DNA of 7,723 nt from Candidatus Sodaliphilus limicaballi (lineage in GTDB: Bacteria; Bacteroidota; Bacteroidia; Bacteroidales; Muribaculaceae). Each line of letters starts with the position of its first letter. The stretch's first letter is position 1. This document shows positions 1 to 5,600 of this stretch, in pieces. The notes beneath the pieces were generated by a model. That model saw only the letters and a program-made list of their open reading frames with translations, was not told where the DNA came from and did not search any database. Both the position numbers and the translations under genes were made by a program. The stretch lies in NCBI GenBank assembly GCA_018065815.1, contig JAGHSP010000170.1:1-7723 (forward strand), in the 5' to 3' direction.

Positions 1-47
1 GAGAAATATAAATATAAATATTATAATAACTTTTTAATTAACAAATC

Positions 48-1523
48 ATGGGAAGAATTAATTGTTTCATTCCTTTTGCCAATGCCGCACAGGTACAGGC
101 AACTATCGAAGGCCTTAAGGCTAACGAACTTGTAAACAAAATCTATCTGCTTGCCAATGCTGACGCTGAGGGCACAGTGGAGGGTTGCGAGGTTATCAAT
201 ATCAACAACCTCACATCTACTGCAACAATGAAGGCTATCGCTGAGAAGGCTGACGCTGACTTCGCAATGGTTTACACCAAGTATGTAAGCCTCAAGTTTG
301 CTCCCTTCGCAATCGAGCGTTTCGTGAAACTCGCCGAGGACAGCCAAGCAGGCATGCTCTATGCTGACCACTATAACGTAACTGAAAAGGGTGCCGACAA
401 GGCTCCTGTCATCGACTATCAGTATGGTAGCCTTCGCGATGACTTCGACTTTGGTTCTGTTCTGTTCTTCTGCTCATGCTGCTTGAAGAAGGCTGCTGGC
501 AACCTGAAGAGCGAATATGAGTTCGCTGGCCTCTATGACCTGCGCCTCAAGCTGTCGCAGTTTGCCGAGATCTGCCACATCAACGAGTTCCTCTATAGCG
601 ACGTAGAACTTGACACCCGCAAGAGCGGCGAGAAGATCTTTGACTATGTTGATCCCCGCAATCGTGGCCGCCAGATCGAGATGGAGGCAGCTTGCACCGA
701 GCACCTGAAGGAAATAGGCGGTTACCTGGCACCTGTAAAGGAAGACGGCACCCCCAACTTCAAGCACATCGAGTTCAACCAGGGCGAATTTGAGGTAGAG
801 GCTACCGTGATGATTCCCGTGCGCAACCGCATCCGCACTATCCGCGAGGCTATCGACAGCGTGCTCATGCAGAAGACCAATTTCAAGTTCAACCTCATGG
901 TTGTGGACAACTGGTCAACCGACGGTACCCGCGAGGCTATCGCTGCCTACACCGACGAGCGTCTCATCCACATCATCGCCGACTATCACGACATGGGCAT
1001 CGGTGGTTACTGGAACCTTGCTGCTCACCATGAGAAGGCTGGTAAGTTCATCGTGCAGCTCGACAGCGACGACCTGTACAAGGACGAGAACACATTGCAG
1101 ACAATGGTTGACGCATTCTACGAGCAGAACGTTGCTATGGTAGTGGGCACTTACCAGATGGTAAATGCTAAACTCGAGGAGATTCCCCCCGGCGTGATCG
1201 ATCATAAGGAGTGGACACCCGAGAACGGCCGCAACAATGCCCTGCGCATCAATGGTCTGGGTGCTCCCCGTGCATTCTACACACCCGTGTTGCGCGACGT
1301 GAAGATTCCTAACACTAGCTACGGTGAGGATTATGCTCTGGGTCTGAACATCTCTCGCGTTTACCAGATTGGCCGCGTTTACTTCCCCGTTTATCTGTGC
1401 CGCCGCTGGGACGACAACAGCGATGCATCGCTCGACATCGACAAGATGAACCGCAACAACCTCTACAAGGATCGCATCCGCACTTGGGAACTCCAGGCTC
1501 GCGTTGCGATGAACAAGAAGTGA
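48..1523 (+). CDS. Two-part family 2 glycosyltransferase (GT-A fold)
   Basis: The protein has 491 residues. Its C-terminal half has the GT2 signature series: a first strand VMIPVRN (254-260), the nucleotide-binding VVDNWSTDGT (285-294), the metal-binding LDSDD (338-342), and an acceptor-side GEDYALGL (426-433) followed by RRWDDNSD (452-459). It should transfer a sugar from a nucleotide donor at the cytosolic membrane face; donor and acceptor cannot be read from the sequence. No membrane segment or signal peptide is visible. The first ~200 residues look like a second, degenerate GT-A domain: INCFIPF (4-10) resembles the first strand, and MLYADHY (103-109) sits where the DxD region would be, with no real DxD. 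The ATG follows an AT-rich stretch without a Shine-Dalgarno, usual for Bacteroidota; a weak -7-like TAACTTTT lies at 27-34. A 280-base repeat-rich spacer separates it from the next gene, so co-transcription is uncertain. Confidence 0.88.
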   Translation: MGRINCFIPFANAAQVQATIEGLKANELVNKIYLLANADAEGTVEGCEVININNLTSTATMKAIAEKADADFAMVYTKYVSLKFAPFAIERFVKLAEDSQAGMLYADHYNVTEKGADKAPVIDYQYGSLRDDFDFGSVLFFCSCCLKKAAGNLKSEYEFAGLYDLRLKLSQFAEICHINEFLYSDVELDTRKSGEKIFDYVDPRNRGRQIEMEAACTEHLKEIGGYLAPVKEDGTPNFKHIEFNQGEFEVEATVMIPVRNRIRTIREAIDSVLMQKTNFKFNLMVVDNWSTDGTREAIAAYTDERLIHIIADYHDMGIGGYWNLAAHHEKAGKFIVQLDSDDLYKDENTLQTMVDAFYEQNVAMVVGTYQMVNAKLEEIPPGVIDHKEWTPENGRNNALRINGLGAPRAFYTPVLRDVKIPNTSYGEDYALGLNISRVYQIGRVYFPVYLCRRWDDNSDASLDIDKMNRNNLYKDRIRTWELQARVAMNKK

Positions 1524-1524
1524 G

Positions 1525-1680
1525 GTTAAAAGTTTAAGGGTTTAAAGGTTTAAAAGTTTAAAGGTTTAAAGGTTTAAGAGTTTAAAAGTTTAAAGGTTTA
1601 AGAGTTTAAGAACGCCCTTCGGGCTTTAAGATTTTAAGATTTTAAGATTTTTGGGCTTTAGGACTTTAAGACTTTTATAG
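1525..1680. repeat. 8-bp-period tandem array (TTTAARRG/TTTAAGAT) with embedded hairpin
   Basis: Starting one base after the glycosyltransferase stop codon, 11 units of 8 bp (TTTAAAGG, TTTAAAAG, TTTAAGAG, TTTAAGGG variants) run from 1525 to 1612 with no phase slip. A 12-base GC-rich insert at 1613-1624 contains GCCC-TTC-GGGC, a 4-bp stem with a 3-base loop. The 8-bp register then resumes from 1625 to 1680 with three TTTAAGAT units and four diverged ones (TTTTGGGC, TTTAGGAC, TTTAAGAC, TTTTATAG). The hairpin lacks a following clean U-tract and is short, so I do not call it a terminator, although it could contribute to 3' end formation. Nothing coding is apparent. Confidence 0.9.
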
Positions 1681-1780
1681 ACTGAAAGAAATTATCCGAA
1701 ATTATTCAAAATTATTTTTCGGTATATTCGACAAAATCTGTTGTTAATATTTTTTCTGATTTAGGATAGTTTCTTTCAGT
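1681..1780. repeat. 100-bp imperfect inverted repeat upstream of the DUF4922 gene
   Basis: Left arm 1681-1712 and right arm 1749-1780 are reverse complements at 26 of 32 positions. The outermost ten bases match perfectly (ACTGAAAGAA against TTCTTTCAGT). Two of the six mismatches would be G-U pairs in a + strand RNA; the others are at 1698/1763 and the run 1705-1707/1754-1756. The unpaired loop is 1713-1748. The left arm also holds three 10-bp near-repeats (GAAATTATCC, GAAATTATTC, AAAATTATTT; 1688-1717). It could be an RNA leader structure, a MITE-like relic, or a protein-binding palindrome. I see no flanking target-site duplication. Weak -7-like boxes lie within it (TATATTCG 1723-1730; TATTTTTT 1748-1755). 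Confidence 0.75.
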
Positions 1781-1803
1781 TTCCTTTCTTCGACTGAAAA
1801 ATT
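1774..1803 (+). promoter_or_regulatory. Possible start-proximal leader hairpin, alternative to the 100-bp stem
   Basis: TTTCAGT (1774-1780), part of the right arm of the large inverted repeat, is also complementary to ACTGAAA at 1793-1799, four bases before the ATG at 1804. The result is a 7-bp stem with a 12-base loop, extendable by one G-U pair. The two pairings share the same strand and exclude each other, as in attenuators and translation switches. The direct repeat underlying this is GACTGAAAGAAATTA (1680-1694) and GACTGAAAAATTA (1792-1804). The complementarity is visible in the sequence; a regulatory role is inference. Confidence 0.35.
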
Positions 1804-2757
1804 ATGCAACAACAAGTTCATGACTTGATAGATCGCCAGCTGCGCGACTGGGACACCGCACGTGAAAACTATGCGGCGCTGGGTCGCGTGCGCTTGCGCG
1901 ATTCTGAGATCGCAGGACGCAGTGTTGTTGTGATGCAGTATAACCCCGAGCGCAAGCGTTCGAGCGGAGCCAGCGTTGACGCGGCGTCGCTCATGGCTCG
2001 CCCGTGTTTCCTGTGCAAGGAGCACCAGCCCGTGGAACAGGAGACGATAGAGTGGGAGGGACGTTACAAGATTCAGGTGAACCCTTATCCTATCTTCCCC
2101 GACCACCTCACTATCTCCGCCCTGGAGCACACGCCGCAGAGCATCGCTGGGCGTCGCATCGACGACATGCTCAACCTGGCACGCCTGCTTGACGACTTCG
2201 TGCTCTTCTACAACGGGCCTCGTTGCGGGGCTTCGGCACCCGACCACATGCACTTCCAGGCAGGCAACAAGGGATTCATGCCCTTGTGCGACGAGGTTAT
2301 GGACGAGTCGCTGTGGACCCCCGAGCAGCTGTTGCTCACGAGCAAAGAAGGGTTCCTCGGGTTTACCGACCAGCTGGGACGCAACTTGTTTTTCATCAAG
2401 GCCAGCGAGAGGGTAGTGGCCTCATTGCTCTTTGCCCGCTTGCAGCTTGCCATGATCGTGGCCAGCGGCAATGCTGATGACGAGCCCATGATGAACGTGC
2501 TGTGCTGGTGGGAACAAGGGAACTACTGCATCGTGGTCTTTCCCAGACGCAAACACCGTCCCGAGTGCTATGGCGAGGGCGACGGGCAGATGCTCGTGAG
2601 TCCGGCATCGGTGGATATGGGGGGCGTGTGGGCTATACCTGTGGAGAAAGACTTTGAAGACATCACCGGCGACCAAGTGCAGGGCATCTACGACGAGCTG
2701 TGCATGGATGGAGCCGGAATGGTGAAAATTATTGAAACATTAATACAACTAGATTAA
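1804..2757 (+). CDS. DUF4922 protein, HIT/GalT-like nucleotidyltransferase or phosphorylase
   Basis: This 317-residue, probably cytosolic protein belongs to the HIT-like superfamily that includes galactose-1-phosphate uridylyltransferase, Ap4A phosphorylase and GDP-L-galactose phosphorylase. Visible motifs are RPCFLC with a CxxC at 68-71, NPYPIFPDHLTI (93-104), and an HxHxQ at 148-152 within PDHMHFQ. In GalT the equivalent motif carries a zinc-ligand first His, the nucleophilic second His (here H150) and the Gln, and a CxxC supplies zinc ligands, so a covalent nucleotidyl-histidine mechanism is plausible. A C-terminal FPRRKHRP (246-253) resembles the basic segment of the phosphorylase branch. 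The substrate is unknown. It lies 14 bases before the SpoIID-domain gene and probably heads the cluster; a long inverted repeat precedes it. The start ATG at 1804 fits the family's usual N-terminus, with no upstream alternative needed. Confidence 0.85.
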   Translation: MQQQVHDLIDRQLRDWDTARENYAALGRVRLRDSEIAGRSVVVMQYNPERKRSSGASVDAASLMARPCFLCKEHQPVEQETIEWEGRYKIQVNPYPIFPDHLTISALEHTPQSIAGRRIDDMLNLARLLDDFVLFYNGPRCGASAPDHMHFQAGNKGFMPLCDEVMDESLWTPEQLLLTSKEGFLGFTDQLGRNLFFIKASERVVASLLFARLQLAMIVASGNADDEPMMNVLCWWEQGNYCIVVFPRRKHRPECYGEGDGQMLVSPASVDMGGVWAIPVEKDFEDITGDQVQGIYDELCMDGAGMVKIIETLIQLD

Positions 2758-2771
2758 ACAATCAAACTATT

Positions 2772-4112
2772 ATGTGTGAAGTACCACGAGTGCGCGTGGG
2801 CATCATGAGTGAGCCCGCAATAGACTTTGTCCTGAACAACGAGTATAAACTGGGCGAAGAGTCATATACTGGCGTGCAAAGCGTGCGTTGTGTAGATGGC
2901 AAGGTGGAGTGGAACGGCGTGAAATATGACGACCTTCACTTTGTGCCAGTGAACGAGGAAAGCGATTCGTTCACGTTGCGTGACGTTACCATAGGCGTGA
3001 GTTTCCACTGGCGCCGCAAGGAAAACCAGACATTCCGTGGAGCGCTTCACATCATCGTCGAGGACGACAAGCTCACGGCGGTGAATATCCTCTCGGTGGA
3101 GGAGTATCTGCTCAGTGTGATTTCAAGCGAGATGAGTGCAACGGCATCGCTCGAGCTGCTCAAGGCTCATGCTGTGATTTCGCGCAGCTGGCTGCTTGCC
3201 CAGATTAACCCCGAGAACACAGTTGCGGCATCGTGCAGCTGCGACGATCATCCCCGCTACCGCGAACTCGCTGCTTGCAACACCGCGGGCGAACTCGTGA
3301 AGTGGTGGGACCACGACGACCACAAGAACTTTGACGTGTGTGCCGACGACCACTGCCAGCGCTACCAGGGCATCACTCGTGCCAGCACCGAGACTGTGCG
3401 CGACGCAATCAAGGCCACCTGGGGACAGGTGCTCATGCAGGGCGGACTGCTGTGCGACGCGCGATTCTCGAAGTCGTGCGGCGGCGTGTATGAGGAGTTT
3501 GAGAACTGCTGGGAACCCCGTCACCATGACTACCTCGTGGCACGACGCGACGGAGAGGATGAGATGGATTTTCCCGACCTTACCCGCGAGGACAACGCTG
3601 CCGAGTGGATTCTCTCCTCGCCCAAGGCTCATTGCAACACTAACGACAAGGAAATCCTGTCGCAGGTGCTCAATGACTATGACCAAGAAACTACCGACTT
3701 CTACCGCTGGTCGGTTGAATACAGCGGTGAACAACTTGCCGACCTTATCAAGCGTCGCACAGGCGACGACTATGGTCGCATCAAGGACCTTCAGCCCGTG
3801 GCTCGCGGCACAAGCGGCCGCCTTTATAAATTGAAGGTGGTGGGCGAGAACATGAGCCGCACCATAGGCAAGGAACTCACAATACGCTATGCATTGAGCG
3901 AGAGCGCTCTATACAGCTCGGCATTCGTTGTGGAAAAACACGATGTCGATGAGGACGGCTATCCCGCCAAGTTTGTGCTGCGCGGAGCTGGCTGGGGCCA
4001 CGGCGTGGGTTTGTGCCAGATAGGTGCCGCCGTGATGGGTGCCAAGGGCTATGACTACAAGCAGATACTGCTGCACTACTTCATTGGCGCTGACATCGAT
4101 AAGCAGTATTGA
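2772..4112 (+). CDS. SpoIID/LytB-domain protein, putative lytic transglycosylase without export signal
   Basis: The protein has 446 residues. The first domain strand (PRVRVGIM, 5-12) starts almost at the N-terminus, leaving no room for a signal peptide or lipobox. The SpoIID core follows: NILSVEEYLLSVISSEM (105-121), where E120 matches the catalytic Glu of sporulation SpoIID; a helix with LLKAHAVISRSW (129-140); CADDHCQRYQG (190-200); SKSCGGVYEE (233-242); and the C-terminal GAGWGHGVGLCQIGA (405-419) ending in a HYFIG segment. SpoIID of Bacilli and Clostridia is a lytic transglycosylase acting on peptide-free glycan strands; LytB relatives modify amidases. These organisms do not sporulate, so a recycling or wall-remodelling role is more likely. 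The segment 155-288 is unusually rich in Cys and His, suggesting a metal site. It is co-oriented with, and 14 bases after, the DUF4922 gene, and upstream of an AmpG-like permease. Family confidence is high; activity and compartment are uncertain. Confidence 0.85.
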   Translation: MCEVPRVRVGIMSEPAIDFVLNNEYKLGEESYTGVQSVRCVDGKVEWNGVKYDDLHFVPVNEESDSFTLRDVTIGVSFHWRRKENQTFRGALHIIVEDDKLTAVNILSVEEYLLSVISSEMSATASLELLKAHAVISRSWLLAQINPENTVAASCSCDDHPRYRELAACNTAGELVKWWDHDDHKNFDVCADDHCQRYQGITRASTETVRDAIKATWGQVLMQGGLLCDARFSKSCGGVYEEFENCWEPRHHDYLVARRDGEDEMDFPDLTREDNAAEWILSSPKAHCNTNDKEILSQVLNDYDQETTDFYRWSVEYSGEQLADLIKRRTGDDYGRIKDLQPVARGTSGRLYKLKVVGENMSRTIGKELTIRYALSESALYSSAFVVEKHDVDEDGYPAKFVLRGAGWGHGVGLCQIGAAVMGAKGYDYKQILLHYFIGADIDKQY

Positions 4113-4130
4113 CGCGTGCTGGCGCGCGCA

Positions 4131-4190
4131 CGAAACGCTTCGCTACGAAACGCTTCGCTACGAAACGGCCACTGCGTGGCCTACGAAAGA
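4131..4190. repeat. 15-bp tandem repeat (CGAAACGCTTCGCTA) with hairpin-bearing variant unit
   Basis: Two perfect copies of CGAAACGCTTCGCTA lie at 4131-4145 and 4146-4160. They are followed by a longer unit, 4161-4183, that starts CGAAAC and ends TA but carries GGCCAC-TGC-GTGGCC (4167-4181), a perfect 6-bp stem with a 3-base loop. A partial CGAAAG closes it. The 15-bp units can themselves form small stems (CGAA/TTCG). The whole block lies between the SpoIID-domain gene and the permease and is preceded by an alternating GC-rich run (4122-4132). No U-tract follows the hairpin, so I do not call it a terminator. Confidence 0.9.
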
Positions 4191-4191
4191 C

Positions 4192-4239
4192 GGCACTTCC
4201 GGCACTTCCGGTACTTCCGGTACTTCCGGTACTTCCGGC
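4192..4239. repeat. 9-bp tandem repeat GG(C/T)ACTTCC, 5.3 copies
   Basis: Five units (two GGCACTTCC, then three GGTACTTCC) and a partial GGC run without interruption. They abut an A-rich leader (4240-4272) that precedes the permease start. Because the 9-bp period is a multiple of three, the repeat stays open and reads as Gly-Thr-Ser in frame with the permease gene; I regard this as untranslated spacer. Confidence 0.92.
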
Positions 4240-4272
4240 AAAAATGAAAATAAATTAAAAAACAAAATAGAT

Positions 4273-5586
4273 ATGAAAGAAACCGTTAAAACTAAATCTC
4301 CCTGGTGGTGGGTACCCACTTTGTACTTCGCTGAAGGTGTACCTTACTTTGTTGTAAACAATATTTCAGTGATGATGTTCACAAAGATGGGCGTGCCCAA
4401 CGGAGACATGTCTTTTTTCACTACTTTGCTCTATTTCCCTTGGTTCCTTAAAGGTATTTGGAGTCCTGTTGTTGATGTGGTAAAAACTAAACGCTGGTGG
4501 ATTGTAGCGATGCAGATCCTCATGACTGCAATGATGATTGCGCTCACACTTACTCTTCCCAAACCTGATGTTGTAGCCGGTCAGGATACGTCTATCAGCA
4601 TCTTTTGGTTTACACTGATACTGTTTATCGTTGCAGCCTTTGCATCGGCGACACACGATATTGCTGCCGATGGTTATTATATGCTGGCTCACAGTCCCAG
4701 CAGTCAGGCAGCCTTCATAGGCGTGCGCAGTGTGTTCTACCGTGTGGCTTCAGTTTTTGGTCAAGGTGTCCTTGTGTATATTGCTGGTAAGGTTGAGACT
4801 AACACAGGTGATATTCCCTGGTCATGGCAGGTGACCCTGGGTGTGGCTGCTACTGTATTTTTCCTGATTACTCTGTATCACACATTTACATTGCCACGCA
4901 GTGCTGATGACAAGCCTCGCATTGATGCCGATGCGGCTGGTTCGGCTAAAGCTAATCTTGTGGAACTTGCTAACTCGTTCAAAACATTCGTTAAGAAACC
5001 TGGTGTGCTTCTGGCTATCGCATTCATGCTTCTTTATCGCTTGCCCGAGGGTTTCTTGATTAAGCTATGTCAGCCTTTCCTCGTAGATCCCAATGGATTG
5101 AACCTTCCTACTGAAGACGTTGGTACGATCTATGGTGTCTTTGGTGTGATAGCATTATTGGTTGGTGGCATTCTTGGTGGAGTGTATTCATCTCGCGTGG
5201 GTCTTAAGAAATCGCTGTGGGTGATGGCTGCGTTCATGACTCTGCCTTGCCTCACCTTTGTTTACTTGGCAATCGCTCAGCCTACTAATCACCTGATCAT
5301 TACTATTGCACTTTGTATTGAGCAATTTGGCTATGGCTTCGGCTTTACTGCCTACATGCTTTACATGATGTACTTTAGCGAAGGCGAGTTCAAGACATCT
5401 CATTATGCTATCTGTACTGCATTCATGGCACTGAGCATGATGCTTCCCGGCTTTGTGGCTGGTTACATTCAGGAAGCAATCGGTTATGTCAACTTCTTCT
5501 GGATGGTAATGGCTTGCTGTATTGCCACCCTTCTTGTAACCTACTTCGTTGACAAGAAAATCGACCCCAACTACGGCCGCAAGTAA
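4273..5586 (+). CDS. AmpG-like MFS permease for muropeptides or wall sugars
   Basis: I place the start at ATG 4273, giving 437 residues. An in-frame upstream ATG at 4039 would overlap the SpoIID-domain gene and translate spacer repeats. The N-terminus MKETVKTKSPWWW leads straight into the first membrane segment, and an A-rich start region precedes the chosen ATG. Around 12 hydrophobic segments are visible. AmpG-type motifs are LYFAEGVPYF (17-26), PWFLKGIWSPVVD (56-68) and ATHDIAADGYY (126-136), which parallels the AmpG 'DIA-D-Y' motif; a charged central loop spans about 208-243. AmpG imports GlcNAc-anhydroMurNAc (peptides) across the inner membrane for recycling, and the NamZ-type gene downstream supports a wall-sugar substrate, though the exact one is unproven. 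Codons are richer in T-ending forms than in the two upstream genes. It lies 14 bases before the zeta-family gene, so the two are probably co-transcribed. Confidence 0.85.
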   Translation: MKETVKTKSPWWWVPTLYFAEGVPYFVVNNISVMMFTKMGVPNGDMSFFTTLLYFPWFLKGIWSPVVDVVKTKRWWIVAMQILMTAMMIALTLTLPKPDVVAGQDTSISIFWFTLILFIVAAFASATHDIAADGYYMLAHSPSSQAAFIGVRSVFYRVASVFGQGVLVYIAGKVETNTGDIPWSWQVTLGVAATVFFLITLYHTFTLPRSADDKPRIDADAAGSAKANLVELANSFKTFVKKPGVLLAIAFMLLYRLPEGFLIKLCQPFLVDPNGLNLPTEDVGTIYGVFGVIALLVGGILGGVYSSRVGLKKSLWVMAAFMTLPCLTFVYLAIAQPTNHLIITIALCIEQFGYGFGFTAYMLYMMYFSEGEFKTSHYAICTAFMALSMMLPGFVAGYIQEAIGYVNFFWMVMACCIATLLVTYFVDKKIDPNYGRK

Positions 5587-5600
5587 TTCGAGATTGGTTA

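Noticed and set aside
1613..1624. Rho-independent terminator after the glycosyltransferase
   Set aside because: The stem is only 4 bp and the following sequence is TTTAAG repeats and not a U-tract; it is kept as part of the repeat array.
1723..1755. Bacteroidota-type promoter (TTTG with TAnnTTTG)
   Set aside because: TATATTCG and TATTTTTT each match the -7 box only partly and no good -33 box is at the right distance, so I do not list a promoter as a feature.
1681..1780. Insertion sequence or intact transposon
   Set aside because: There is no transposase and no visible target-site duplication; only the inverted-repeat structure is supported.
1744..2253. 169-codon open frame on the - strand overlapping the DUF4922 start and leader
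   Set aside because: It is mostly antisense to conserved coding sequence, ends within the inverted repeat, and shows no family motif.
3123..3734. 203-codon open frame on the - strand inside the SpoIID-domain gene
   Set aside because: It lies entirely antisense to a clear conserved gene, has no recognisable domain, and reflects the codon bias of the sense strand.
4167..4181. Terminator between the SpoIID-domain and permease genes
   Set aside because: The 6-bp stem is real but is followed by TACGAAAG, not by a run of T; attenuation remains possible but unsupported.
4131..4239. CRISPR array
   Set aside because: The units are 9-15 bp and contiguous, with no unique spacers and no cas genes.
4039..4272. 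A 78-residue N-terminal extension of the permease with Gly-Thr-Ser repeats
   Set aside because: It overlaps the SpoIID-domain gene, translates intergenic repeats with no resemblance to a permease N-terminus, and ATG 4273 has a proper A-rich start region and family-like beginning.
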